Below are positions 45,001-54,200 of a DNA stretch of 64,000 nt, piece after piece. This DNA is from Longimicrobium sp. (lineage in GTDB: Bacteria > Gemmatimonadota > Gemmatimonadetes > Longimicrobiales > Longimicrobiaceae): NCBI RefSeq assembly GCF_035474595.1, contig NZ_DATIND010000001.1, forward strand, positions 1 to 64,000, read 5' to 3'. The position numbers were made by a program, and so were the translations under genes. The number at the start of each line of letters is the position of its first letter. Position 1 is the stretch's first letter. A model generated the notes under the pieces. The model saw nothing but the letters and a program-made list of their open reading frames with translations, ran no database searches and was not told the origin of the DNA.

Positions 45001-46275
45001 CTACGCGGCGCGGAGCCACTGGCCCAGCTCGGCCAGCGTCGGGCGCTTGCCGGTGCTGAGGATGCCGACGCGGTAGATCTTCCCGGCGACCCAGGCCACG
45101 GCCCACACCGTCACCACCAGCAGCGCCAGCGACGCGGCGATCTGCAGCGGCGGAATGGTCGTGGTCGCGAGCCGGATGGCCATCGTCACCGGCGCGGTGA
45201 AGGGGATGAGCCCCAGGACCGTGGCCGTCTGCCCCAGCGGGTCGCCCACGATGCGGCCCACGAACATGATGGGCACGATCAGCGGCAGGATGGCCAGCAT
45301 CTGGAACTGCTGCGCCTCCTGCTCGCTGTTCACCGCCGCGCCCAGCGCCGCGTACACGGCCGAGTACAGCAGGAAGCCGAGCACGAAGAAGCCGACCAGC
45401 CCCGCCACGGCCGTTGCCGGCACGTGCAGCACGTCGAAGGTCTCCGGCGGCACGTGGAAGCGCGCGGCCAGCGTGTTCCCGCGCATCCCCACCGCGGCGG
45501 TGAGGGCGGCCCAGATGGCCACCTGCAGCAGGGCCACCGCGCACACGCCCACGATCTTCCCCAGCATCAGGTGGCTGGCCTTCATGGAGCTGACGATCAC
45601 CTCGCTGATCTTGTTCGTCTTCTCCTCCAGCACGCTCCGCAGCACGTTCATCCCGTAGAACAGGATCATCATGTACATCAGGAAGCCCACGATGTAGCTG
45701 AGGAAGAAGCGCGACACGGCGCTGCCGCCCTTCTCGCCCTGCTCGGTCACCTGCATGGTGGTGAGCTCCACCGGCCGCACCAGCGCCGCCACCTGCGCCG
45801 GCGCGATCCCCGACTCGCGCAGCCGCGCAGCCTGCACCCCGCGCGACGTGGCGCGGCGCAGGTCGCTCAGCACGTTGAAGTTGGCCACGTTGCGGGCCCG
45901 GTAGTCGGCCTGGCTGGTGCGCACCAGGTCCGGCGGAAGGTACAGCCAGCCGTCGATCTCCTTCTTCGCCACGCGCTGGACCAGGCTGGCGTGCACCTGG
46001 TCCAGCGGGCGGGCGATGCGCTCGACCACGTAGGTGTTGCCGTCTTCCGACTTCGCGTCGGGATGCGTGAGCGCCTGCTCCACCATCTGCCCCACGCCGG
46101 CGGGCGCCTGGTCCACCATGGCGATCCTGTGCTCGCCGCCGCCCGAGCCGCCGCGCGCGGCCAGCGCGAACATCCCGGCCATGAACAGCGGGAACACCAG
46201 CGTGGAGATCACGAAGCTCCGGCTGCGCACGCGCTCCAGGAACTCGCGGCGCATCACCACCATCACCTCAGACAT
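45001..46275 (-). CDS. ABC-2-type export permease, NatB-like
   Basis: A 424-residue membrane protein. One N-terminal transmembrane helix (SFVISTLVFPLFMAGMFAL) is followed by a ~150-residue extracytoplasmic domain and five or six further helices, the ABC-2 export layout. FGMNVLRSVLEEKTNKISEVIVSS, a segment conserved in NatB-type permeases, follows the second helix. It starts at ATG 46275, overlapping the end of the ATPase gene by 8 bases. Substrate could be Na+, a drug or a peptide; no evidence decides. No peptide gene is in the same operon, although a lanthipeptide-like gene lies upstream. Confidence 0.9.
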   Translation of the reverse strand: MSEVMVVMRREFLERVRSRSFVISTLVFPLFMAGMFALAARGGSGGGEHRIAMVDQAPAGVGQMVEQALTHPDAKSEDGNTYVVERIARPLDQVHASLVQRVAKKEIDGWLYLPPDLVRTSQADYRARNVANFNVLSDLRRATSRGVQAARLRESGIAPAQVAALVRPVELTTMQVTEQGEKGGSAVSRFFLSYIVGFLMYMMILFYGMNVLRSVLEEKTNKISEVIVSSMKASHLMLGKIVGVCAVALLQVAIWAALTAAVGMRGNTLAARFHVPPETFDVLHVPATAVAGLVGFFVLGFLLYSAVYAALGAAVNSEQEAQQFQMLAILPLIVPIMFVGRIVGDPLGQTATVLGLIPFTAPVTMAIRLATTTIPPLQIAASLALLVVTVWAVAWVAGKIYRVGILSTGKRPTLAELGQWLRAA

Positions 46276-47218
46276 GGGCCACCTCGGGACGGCGGTTGGG
46301 GGTCACGGCGCCGCCCACGCGATCGATGAAGATCTCGTGGAGGCTCTTCTGCTCGCGCTCGAAGCGCACCACGGGGGCGTCCAGCTGCGCCAGCGCGCCC
46401 ATCAGCGCGCGCGGGTCGCCGTCCAGCTCGATGCGCCACCCCTCGCGGTGGGGCGTCACCGCGCCGAAGCGCGTCTCGCGCGCCATGAAGGCGCGCGCGG
46501 CCTCGGTGGCCGGATCGAACTCCACGTACCAGCGGTTGCCCAGGTTCTCGCGCCGCACGTCCTTCAGCCGCCCGTCCAGCACCTTCTTCCCCTGCGCGAT
46601 GATGCACACCGCCTCGCACATCTGCTCGGCCTGCTCCATGTTGTGGGTGCTGAAGATCACCGTCTTCCCGCGGTCGCGGGCCGAGAGCATGGTGTCGCGC
46701 AGCACCTCCTGGTTCACCGGGTCCAGGCCGGACTGCGGCTCGTCCAGGATCAGCAGGTCGGGGTCGTGGATGACGGTGGCGATGAACTGCACCTTCTGCT
46801 GCATCCCCTTCGACAGCGTTTCGACCTTCGCCAGCTTCCAGTCGCCCAGCCCCATCCGCTCCAGCCACTGCTCGCCGTCTACCCGCGCCTTGCGGCGGTC
46901 GGCGCCCTTCAGCTCGGCGAAGAAGACGATTACGTCGATCACCTTCATCTTCCGGTAGATGCCGCGCTCCTCGGGAAGGAAGCCCACGCGGCGCAGCACC
47001 GTGCGGTCGGTGGCGGGGTCGGCGCCCAGCAGCGAGACGCGCCCCGAGTCGCGGGCGATGATGTTCATCACCATCCGCAGCGTGGTGCTCTTGCCTGCGC
47101 CGTTGGGGCCCAGGATGCCGTAGATGGTGCCCGGGGGCACGCTCAGGCTCAGGTCGTCGACGGCGGTGTGGCCGGAGAACCGCTTCGATACTCCGTCCAG
47201 GATCAATGCGTCGTTCAT
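46268..47218 (-). CDS. ABC transporter ATP-binding protein, NatA-like
   Basis: A 316-residue ATPase. Walker A GPNGAGKST, Q-loop region VGFLPEERGIYRKM, signature LSKGMQQKVQ, Walker B LLILDEPQSGLDP and H-loop STHNMEQAE are present. The GFLPEERGLY-type segment is typical of NatA exporters. A ~90-residue C-terminal domain follows. ATG 47218 (MNDALILDGVSKRF) fits the domain start; an in-frame ATG at 47278 would add a Pro-rich stretch without support. It forms an operon with the overlapping permease. Confidence 0.93.
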   Translation of the reverse strand: MNDALILDGVSKRFSGHTAVDDLSLSVPPGTIYGILGPNGAGKSTTLRMVMNIIARDSGRVSLLGADPATDRTVLRRVGFLPEERGIYRKMKVIDVIVFFAELKGADRRKARVDGEQWLERMGLGDWKLAKVETLSKGMQQKVQFIATVIHDPDLLILDEPQSGLDPVNQEVLRDTMLSARDRGKTVIFSTHNMEQAEQMCEAVCIIAQGKKVLDGRLKDVRRENLGNRWYVEFDPATEAARAFMARETRFGAVTPHREGWRIELDGDPRALMGALAQLDAPVVRFEREQKSLHEIFIDRVGGAVTPNRRPEVAHV

Positions 47219-47615
47219 GCGGGTCAGCGGGTGCGGGGGCCGCGGCGCGCTGGGCGCGGCGGGGCGCGACTGGTCCATCGCGCCGGGCGAAGTTTACGCA
47301 AGCGTCCGGAGGATGGATTCAGCCGCGGCCCCGAACGGCGGGTTCCGCGCCGCGAATGGCACGGATGCGGGAACGAGCGGGATGCCGCGGGAACGGAAAA
47401 CGGATCGGAAGCTGGGATCGGGAGATGGAGACCGGCGATAGATCAGGAGATGAAGTTCGGGAGATGAAGTTCGGGAGATGGAAGACCAGGCGATACGATC
47501 ACGAGCTGCAGGGGGGAGGATACGACGACGAGGCCGGTCCGGCGCGGACCGGCCTCGTATCGCTCGCGGCGGCCCGATCCGGGTGATCGACGCGGCCATC
47601 GCAAGCGCGGCGGCC
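47219..47615. other. Intergenic region with short tandem repeat and stem-loop
   Basis: No gene. About 47446-47490 holds two to three copies of a 14-base GAGATGAAGTTCGG-type repeat. At 47528-47558 a perfect stem (acgaggccggtcc/ggaccggcctcgt, GGCGC loop) follows the 55-aa peptide gene on the minus strand and probably ends its transcript. Confidence 0.6.
47528..47558 (-). terminator. Stem-loop downstream of the 55-aa peptide gene
   Basis: Perfect 13-base stem with 5-base loop about 58 bases after the peptide stop on the minus strand; no T-run. Confidence 0.55.
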
Positions 47616-47783
47616 TCAGGCGCAGGGGTTCCCGCAGCTGGTGATGTCCGTGCAGTCCGAAGTGCAGCGGGTGTAGATGGTCCCCGCGTTCCCGCGCACG
47701 GTGCCCACGTTCGGCGTGTCGCCCTCCACCGTCGCGAACCCGTTCACCTTCAGCTCGTCGATGTTCAGCTTCAGCTTTTCCAT
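47616..47783 (-). CDS. Lanthipeptide-leader-like RiPP precursor (55 aa)
   Basis: A 55-residue peptide with GGGAG eight bases before ATG 47783. The N-terminus, MEKLKLNIDELKVNGFAT, matches the leader pattern K-L-x-L-x-(I/L)-(D/E)-x-(L/I)-x-V-x-x-F of class I lanthipeptide-type precursors in Bacteroidetes and relatives (pattern from memory). A GTVRG box follows, then a Thr/Ser/Cys-rich end (YTRCTSDCTDITSCGNPCA) with four Cys. The 100-aa peptide at 54621 shares the leader pattern and GTV box. No LanB/LanC-type enzyme, protease or dedicated exporter gene is in the window, so modification, if any, must be provided elsewhere. Confidence 0.72.
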   Translation of the reverse strand: MEKLKLNIDELKVNGFATVEGDTPNVGTVRGNAGTIYTRCTSDCTDITSCGNPCA

Positions 47784-47971
47784 GAGTCCGCTCCCGGAAA
47801 GAGAGTGAGGTGCCGGGCGACAGGTTCGCCCGGAGGCGGCTTCCGCACGGCGGCGAAAGCTTCGGCACCCATGCTATCAAATACAGTCCGGTAATGCAAG
47901 TAGCCGATCCCGCTCGCGGCTTCCGGGCGAGTGAGGGGAGACCGGCCGCGATTTTGCCGGTTGCCGCCGGC

Positions 47972-48739
47972 ATGGCTACCAGGATCCATCAGACCATCCG
48001 GAGCGAGCGCGCGGTCCCCGGCGGGCGGCGGCTGGAGGTGGAGTTCCGCACCACCGGCGAGTCGATCCCCGCCATCCTGCTCCTTCCCGAGACGTCGCCG
48101 TCGGGCGGGGTGCTGCTGCTGCACGGGTACTCGTCGCGGCGCGAGCACATGGCCGAGGGCGTGGGCGAGTCGCTGCAGCGCCACGGGCTGGCCAGCCTGT
48201 CCATCGACCTGCCGCTGCACGGCACCCGGCACGACCCGCTGCAGGCGCAGGCGGCGCGCAACCCGCTGGCCATCTTCGGCCTGTGGCGGCAGGCGCAGCG
48301 CGAGGTGAAGCTGGCGCTGCACTACCTGGCCGCGCGGCCCGAGGTGGACCGCGGGTGCCTGGGCGTGGCGGGCTACTCGCTCGGCAGCTTCCTGGCCGTG
48401 ATGCTGGCGGCCGACGAGCCCTCGGTGCGCGCCGTGGTCCTGGCCGCCGGCGGCGACCTTCCCGCGGAGACGCCGCTCGCGCTGGCTGCCCGCGCCGTGG
48501 CCGACCCCATGCGGGCGGTGCGCCGGCTGGACGGGCGCCCGCTGCTGATGATCCACGGCAGGAACGATCGCACGATGAAGCCGGAGCAGGCCCGGCGCCT
48601 GTTCGAGGCCGCGCGGGAGCCCAAGGAGATCCGCTGGTGGAACGCGGGCCACCGCCTCCCGCCGGACGCCATCGACTACGCCGCCGACTGGCTGGTGCGC
48701 CAGCTCGGCCGCCCCAAGGAGCAGCGCGCCGCGGGGTGA
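47972..48739 (+). CDS. Alpha/beta-hydrolase (dienelactone-hydrolase/peptidase S9-like)
   Basis: A 255-residue hydrolase. After a beta-strand N-terminus, GGVLLLHGYSSRREHM supplies the oxyanion region, AGYSLGSFLA the nucleophile Ser, MIHGRNDRTMKP the Asp and NAGHRLPP the His, so the triad is complete. No signal peptide. Start ATG 47972 is the best fit; upstream ATG 47894 is in frame but adds non-conserved sequence. It diverges from the 55-aa peptide gene with a shared ~190-base intergenic region. Substrate unknown. Confidence 0.85.
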   Translation: MATRIHQTIRSERAVPGGRRLEVEFRTTGESIPAILLLPETSPSGGVLLLHGYSSRREHMAEGVGESLQRHGLASLSIDLPLHGTRHDPLQAQAARNPLAIFGLWRQAQREVKLALHYLAARPEVDRGCLGVAGYSLGSFLAVMLAADEPSVRAVVLAAGGDLPAETPLALAARAVADPMRAVRRLDGRPLLMIHGRNDRTMKPEQARRLFEAAREPKEIRWWNAGHRLPPDAIDYAADWLVRQLGRPKEQRAAG

Positions 48740-48862
48740 GGCCCGAGCAGCGCGGGTGCCGCGATCCATATCTGGTCGCGCAGGGTGGACGATGGCCCGT
48801 GGCTCGGATAGAATACGCCTACTTTAGCTGTCGCATCACCGCGTTTCTCTCCTCCCTGATTC

Positions 48863-50167
48863 ATGTCCCGGACAACGCCCGAGCAGAGACGCGCGTTGGT
48901 GACGACGCCGCGGGACGGCTACCTCACCACCAGTCCACGCGGTGAGGCTTCCGGCGCGCACATCCTCCTCGAGCTTGCCGATCGTCCGGTGGGGCTCGCC
49001 ATCTGGCGTGTGTTCCGGCTGCTGACGTTGTGGATGGGTGAGCCGCCGGAAAGCCGCCGCGGGCTGCTGGACGCAGACAAGGTGCACGCGGCGCTGCTCG
49101 CGACCGCCGGCGACCAGCCGTTCGATCCCGAAGATCCTCGTGGTGCGCTCGTCTTCATTCTCGGCGAGATCACCGCATCGCAACCCGACTTGAGACGGGC
49201 TGCGCGGGCCTGCCTCGCCGTGGCCGATTGGGCTCTCGGCGCAGGTGCGGAAGACACCGCGCTGGCCTTCGCCCGCGCCGCCGCGCTCGTGGGGCAGAAC
49301 GCGCGTTATGCGTGGCTTGCCGGCCGGCTTCACCGCGAGCACAACCAGGCCCTGCAGGCCGAGATCTGGTGCCAGGTCGCCTACTCCCTCGCGGCACGAG
49401 AACACGACTGGGAGATCGGGGCACGCGCTCTCATGTCCTGGGGCCACGTTCACCTGAATGTCGGCCGGTACGCGAAGGCGAAGCGGCTCTTCGAACGCGC
49501 GGTGGCGACGGCCCACCGGTTCAAGCTGCCGGATCGCGAGGGTGAGGCTCACCACTACCTGTTCACGGTGGCGAGAGCCGTCTCCGACCGTTCCTCCGCG
49601 GATTTCCACAGCCGTGCGGCGGCCGCGTTGTACGGGCCCGAGCATCCCACGCTTCCCAACTTCGCGCACGACCTGGCCACCTACTGGATGGACAGCGGCG
49701 ACTATCCGCACGCCCTGCAGGTGCTTCTCGCGCTGGTGGGCGAACCCTCCATCGAATCGTACCCGCTCCAGCTCCTCTTCGCAGGGTCGGCGATGCGGGC
49801 CGCAGGAGCGTGCGGGCAGAACGCCACCTATGACGCGCTGAGGCGTCGGTTCGAGGCGCTGTGCGTGGAGTGCCCCACCTCACCCTTTTACGCACAGGCT
49901 CTGCTGCACGCAGGGCGCGGCGCGGCACTCCTGCTGCGCTGGACCGCGGCTGAAGATTTAACCTTGAAAGCCCTCGCCGCGGCCCGCGCAACGGGGCAGC
50001 ACGACACCATGTTCGCGGCGGAGCAGCTTCTCATGGAAGTGCGTGAGCTGCATCCGTTCAAACGGGTCGTTCACGAAAATCCCGAGAATGCAGAGGCTAC
50101 GCGCGTCACGGTCCAGTCACTGAGCGAGCGGCTCTCCGGGGTGGGAGCGTCGCTCGCGTCCACATAA
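48863..50167 (+). CDS. TPR-repeat protein, possible peptide-sensing type
   Basis: A 434-residue soluble, all-helical protein. Several TPR-like helix pairs are visible, for example AEIWCQVAYSLAAREHDWEI, ALMSWGHVHLNVGRYAKAKRLFERAVATAH (seen in parts) and YWMDSGDYPHALQVLLALV. The N-terminal ~120 residues (SPRGEASGAHILLELADRP) do not match a helix-turn-helix I can see. TPR proteins of RRNPP/Rap type bind exported peptides; two tiny lipoprotein genes lie immediately downstream on the opposite strand. That link is inference. Confidence 0.75.
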   Translation: MSRTTPEQRRALVTTPRDGYLTTSPRGEASGAHILLELADRPVGLAIWRVFRLLTLWMGEPPESRRGLLDADKVHAALLATAGDQPFDPEDPRGALVFILGEITASQPDLRRAARACLAVADWALGAGAEDTALAFARAAALVGQNARYAWLAGRLHREHNQALQAEIWCQVAYSLAAREHDWEIGARALMSWGHVHLNVGRYAKAKRLFERAVATAHRFKLPDREGEAHHYLFTVARAVSDRSSADFHSRAAAALYGPEHPTLPNFAHDLATYWMDSGDYPHALQVLLALVGEPSIESYPLQLLFAGSAMRAAGACGQNATYDALRRRFEALCVECPTSPFYAQALLHAGRGAALLLRWTAAEDLTLKALAAARATGQHDTMFAAEQLLMEVRELHPFKRVVHENPENAEATRVTVQSLSERLSGVGASLAST

Positions 50168-50178
50168 GCGAGATCGCC

Positions 50179-50349
50179 TCAGTTTCCACCGCCCGCAGTG
50201 CCAGGGCCGCGCTTTGCCGAATCGGGGGCGAACTCGGTGTGGTGCGCCGTGCTCGGCGGCGTGGGGGCGGTGATCTCGGCCTGCCGCGAGCAGCCTTGCG
50301 ACGCGAGCAGCACGAGTGCGAGAACCGGGAGCAGTGAACGGCTTTGCAT
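50179..50349 (-). CDS. Tiny lipoprotein with KRGPGT-x-GGG tail, copy 1 (56 aa)
   Basis: 56 residues with a perfect AGGAGG before ATG 50349. Signal peptide with lipobox ASQGC (Cys20), then ~36 residues ending SAKRGPGTAGGGN. The gene at 50751 encodes the same arrangement: ITAP after the lipobox, an ASV/APDS-like middle and KRGPGTFGGGA at the end. The promoter region is also duplicated. Convergent with the TPR gene, whose stop is 11 bases away. Function unknown. Confidence 0.75.
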   Translation of the reverse strand: MQSRSLLPVLALVLLASQGCSRQAEITAPTPPSTAHHTEFAPDSAKRGPGTAGGGN

Positions 50350-50394
50350 CTTGATCCTCCTGAGAGAACTGGGGTGAACATCGGGAGCAGCGGA

Positions 50395-50423
50395 ATCATC
50401 CCCCGTTCATTTCCATTCGTCAA
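50395..50423 (-). promoter_or_regulatory. Promoter of tiny lipoprotein copy 1
   Basis: On the minus strand TTGACG (50418-50423), 17-base spacer, GATGAT (50395-50400). The same boxes and much of the spacer recur upstream of copy 2. Leader of about 40 bases. Confidence 0.65.
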
Positions 50424-50471
50424 CGTGGACATTGCCGGAATTGACCGGGTGTGCGATCGGACAAAACAAGA

Positions 50472-50750
50472 GGCCGACTCCGCCGGAGCCGGCCCCTTCG
50501 TCTTCCCGCTGTGGGATTTTACCTGCGTCGTCGCGGGTTCAGCGCTTGCGGCCTCCGCGCGAACTCCGCGCAGGCGGAGTGCGTGCCGTTGTAGCCGCCA
50601 CCGCAGCAGACGTTCGACAGTTCGAGGTACACGCCGGCGCGCTGCATTCCGCGGTCCGGCGAATGCCACCGCCGCTGGTGGCGACCGTGAAATCGTTGGT
50701 GATCACTTCCACCGAAGAGTCGTTGCCCGCGTGCGACCTTCGTTCTAGGT
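50472..50750. other. Spacer between the duplicated lipoprotein genes
   Basis: At 50472-50494 a stem (ggccgactcc/ggagccggcc, one mismatch) followed on the minus strand by TCTTGTTTTGT is a good terminator for copy 2. At 50563-50600 is a partial REP-like element: the actccgc/gcggagt hairpin and gtgccgttgtagcc linker are intact but the second hairpin is lost. Short Cys-containing frames here are judged non-coding. Confidence 0.55.
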
Positions 50751-50912
50751 CTAGGCTCCTCCGCCGAACGTACCCGGCCCTCGCTTCAGGCTGTCGACCG
50801 ACGCGTCGTTGTGGGCCGGAGTCGAGGGGGCGGTGATTTCATTTTCTCTGGCGCAGCCAGCAACGGTGAGCACCACCACGAGCACGAGCGGAAGAGATCG
50901 ACGGACTCGCAT
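50751..50912 (-). CDS. Tiny lipoprotein with KRGPGT-x-GGG tail, copy 2 (53 aa)
   Basis: 53 residues; GGAG lies 9 bases before ATG 50912. Signal peptide MRVRRSLPLVLVVVLTVAGC with lipobox VAGC (Cys20), then ARENEITAPSTPAHNDASVD and SLKRGPGTFGGGA. It aligns with copy 1 across its length. The upstream ~75 bases are also near-identical to those of copy 1, so gene and promoter duplicated together. The mature part is only ~33 residues, compatible with a signalling or scaffold peptide. Confidence 0.75.
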   Translation of the reverse strand: MRVRRSLPLVLVVVLTVAGCARENEITAPSTPAHNDASVDSLKRGPGTFGGGA

Positions 50913-50958
50913 CGGACATGCTCCATGCAGACGGTGAATTGAGAACGGAGGACACGGA

Positions 50959-50987
50959 ATCATCCCCCGTTCATTTCCTTCCGTCAA
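50959..50987 (-). promoter_or_regulatory. Promoter of tiny lipoprotein copy 2
   Basis: TTGACG (50982-50987), 17-base spacer, GATGAT (50959-50964) on the minus strand, duplicated with copy 1's promoter. Confidence 0.65.
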
Positions 50988-51203
50988 CATGGACATTGCC
51001 TGAATTGACCGGGTGGAGATTTGTACGATCGAGAGGCCGGCCCCATTCCGGAGCCGGCCTCGTCACGTCACCACCCACTGCTCATCTGCTCGCGTCCGCC
51101 TTCACCGTGGGTTAACCGCACCGTCGCATCGGCCGCACCGGAACTCCGCGCAGGCGGAGTGTGTGCCGTTGTAGCCGCCACTTCAGTGGCATTTTTCCCC
51201 CCA

Positions 51204-51260
51204 CCGAACCGAACCGAACCGAACCGAACCGAACCGACCCGAACCGATCCGAACCAAACC
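51204..51260. repeat. GAACC pentamer microsatellite
   Basis: About seven perfect GAACC units followed by degenerate ones (gaccc, gatcc, gaaccaaacc), 26 bases past the stop of the beta-propeller gene. Copy number is likely to vary by slippage. Confidence 0.8.
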
Positions 51261-51285
51261 GCACCCCGTCAGCGGCCGGCCCCGC

Positions 51286-54200
51286 TCACGGCTCGTCCTC
51301 TTCCTCCTCCGCGGGCTTGTCCGGGTCGTCGGGCTCGGGGAGGGCGCGTACGGCCACGGGGGTGATGCCGGCGGCGCGGAGCCGGCGGTTCAGCTGGTCG
51401 AGGTCCTGCTGCTGCAGCGCGCGCCACGCCGCGAGCGCCACGTCCAGCGCGCGGAGACGCTGGTCCACGGCCTCGAGCGCCTGGCTGGTGGGCGCGGCGT
51501 CGGCGCTCTCGACCAGCGCGTAGAGCGTGGCCAGGTCGCCGTTCAGCTGCGCCAGGCTCATCGGCGCGCCGGCCGCCGCCGGTTCGTCGTCGCCCTCGTC
51601 GAGCGCGGCGGCGCGCTGGTCGAAGGTGGCGATGCCGGTCTGCAGCTCGGCCGCGCCCTTTCCCTTCAGCGCGGTCAGCTGCGTGCGCACGCCGCGGAGC
51701 TGGCCCAGCGCCTCGCTGTCGCGGCGCAGCCCGTCCGCCAGCCGCAGCGCCACGTCCAGCTGCTGCGCCAGCGCGGGCATCGGCGTCCGCACGCGCGGGT
51801 CCATGCGCACCGTGAGCGGCTGCGTGTACGCGCGCCCGTCCACCGTCAGCCGCACCGTGTACGCGCCGGGGAGCGCCCACGGCCCGCGCGGCTCCTTCGG
51901 CGTGTCGCGCGGCGTGGCGGAGATGGGGTACGCGCGCTCCAGCACGGCGGGCGGCGCGTGGTGCAGGTCCCACACGAAGCGGTGCATCCCCGCCTCGCCC
52001 GACAGCCGCTGCGGCGGGCGCACCCAGTACCAGGGCACGTTCCCCTCCGTGCGCACGGACGTCACCGAGTCGGTGCTCGCGTAGCGGCGGACGACGTGCC
52101 CCGCCGCGTCCACGATCTCCAGCGTCACGGGCGCCGAGGTGGCGCGGCCCAGCCAGTAGTCGATCACCGCGCCGTCGGGCGGGTTCTGGCCCATCGGCTC
52201 GTCCGGCGGCAGCGGCGTGTCGGTGTACGTGTTCCAGCGCGCGCGGACGGCGTCGTGCGGGCGGACGAGCATCGCCCCGGCCATCTCCGTCCGCGCGTCC
52301 AACTGCCGCAGCGGCGTCACATCGTCCAGGATCCAGAAGCCGCGGCCGTGCGTGCCGGCGATCAGGTCCTGGTCGTGGACCACGAGGTCGCGGATGGACG
52401 ACGCCGGCATGTTCAGCCGCAGCGACTGCCAGTGATCGCCGTCGTCGAACGAGACGTACACCTCGCGCTCCGTTCCCGCGTAGAGCAGGCCACGGCGCAC
52501 AGGGTCCTCGCGGATGGCGTTGGTGATCCCCGCGTTCGGAATCCCCGCCACGATCTCCTGCCACGTCCTCCCGCCGTCGCGCGTGCGGAGGAGGTGCGGA
52601 CGCAGGTCGTCCAGCCGGAAGGTGTTGATGGCGGCGTAGGCGACGGCCGTGTCGAAGCGCGACGCCTCGATCACCGACACCTTCGCCCAGGGGACCAGCT
52701 GCGGCGGGGTGACGTTGCGCCAGTGCGCGCCGCCGTCCGAGGTCACGTGGATCTGCCCGTCGTCCGTCCCCGCCCAGATGCGCCCCGCGTCCAGCGGACT
52801 CGGCGCGAGCGCGTAGACTACGCCACGGTGGTGCCCCTTCTCCGGGTCCTCGCCCACGAAGGCGCCGAGGTTCGCGGGGACGGCGTACTGCTCGCGCGTC
52901 AGGTCGGGGGAGATCTGCGTCCAGTGCGCGCCGCCGTCCATCGTCTTCCACACCGCGTTGCTGGCGAAGTACAGCGTGTGCGGGTCGGCGGGAGAGAAGA
53001 CGACCGGCTCGGTGCGCACCACGCGGTAGCCGTTCTCGCGGAAGGCGCGCGGCGCCACGTCCTGCACCTGACCGGTGCGCCGGTCCCAGCGGTTCAGCTT
53101 GCCGCCGTACACGATGTTGGGGTCCAGCGGATCGGGCACCACGTAGCCGTATTCCTCCGCGCCCACCGGGTGCCACTCGCGGAAGGTGATCTCGCCGTCG
53201 TTGCCGCGGCTGGCGATGCCCACCGACCCGCTCTCCTGCTGCGAGCCGTAGATGTTGTAGGGGAACGAGTTGTCGGTGGAGAGATGGTAGATCTGCGCGG
53301 TCGGCTGGTTGTACCACGAGCTCCAGGTCTCGCCGCCGTTCACGGTGATGATGGCGCCCTGGTCCGCCGCGTTCAGGATCACGCGCGAGTTGTTGGGGTC
53401 GATCCAGAGCCGGTGGTAGTCGTCGCCGCCGGGCGCGCCGCGGAACGCCTCGAAGGTCTTCCCGCCGTCCGTCGACTTCCAGGTGACCACGTTGGCGACG
53501 TAGACCACGTCCGGGTTCTTCGTGTCGGCGCGCACCTCGTTGAAGTCCCCATCGCGTCCCCAGAGGCGCGGATCGGGGTTCTGCAGATGCCAGCTCTCGC
53601 CGGCGTCATCGGAGCGGTACAGCCCGCCGCCGCGCCGCGCGCCGATCACCGCGTACATCCGCCGCGGGTCGCTGCGGCTCACCTCGATCCCGATCCGCCC
53701 CAGACCGTCGGCCGCGGAGGGGATGCCGTTGGTGATCTGCCGCCACGTCGTCCCGCCGTCGGTGGACCTGTACAGCCCGTTGTTGCGCGAAAGCGTGTAC
53801 GAGCCGCCGATCTCCCACGGCGCCTGCCGCGCGGACCACAGCACGGCGAACACCGTCTGCGGGTTCGACGGATCGAGCGCCAGGTCCATCCCGCCCGTGT
53901 TCTCGTCGCGATACAGCACCTTCTGCCATGTCCGCCCGCCATCGGTCGAGCGGAAGATGCCGCGCTCCGCGTTGGGCCCGTACGGATGCCCGAGCACGGC
54001 GGCAAAGACGCGGTCCGGATCGCGCGGATCGACGACGATCTGCGGCACCTGCCGCGCGTCGGCGAGCCCCAGGAGCGCCCACGTCCTGCCGCCGTCCGTC
54101 GATTTGAAGATGCCGTCGCCGGTGGAGAGGTCGGGCCGCTGCAGCCCCTCGCCGCTCCCGACGTAGACGACGTCCGGGTTCGATTCGGAGATGGCGATGG

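Larger units (their letters stand above)
50913..51285. other. Intergenic region with promoter, hairpin, REP-like element and pentamer repeat
   Basis: No gene. The copy-2 promoter is at 50959-50987. A stem at 51033-51061 (gaggccggc/gccggcctc) mirrors the terminator found upstream of copy 1's promoter. A complete REP-like element is at 51143-51190 (actccgc/gcggagt, gtgccgttgtagc, gccac-ttca-gtggc, then a T-run), followed by a GAACC pentamer array at about 51204-51260. Confidence 0.7.

Noticed and set aside
50495-50750. Short minus-strand frames with a CCGGGYNGTHSAC segment
   Set aside because: The Cys-rich stretch is a translation of the REP-like element; the same reading appears at 51143-51190. 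No good RBS.
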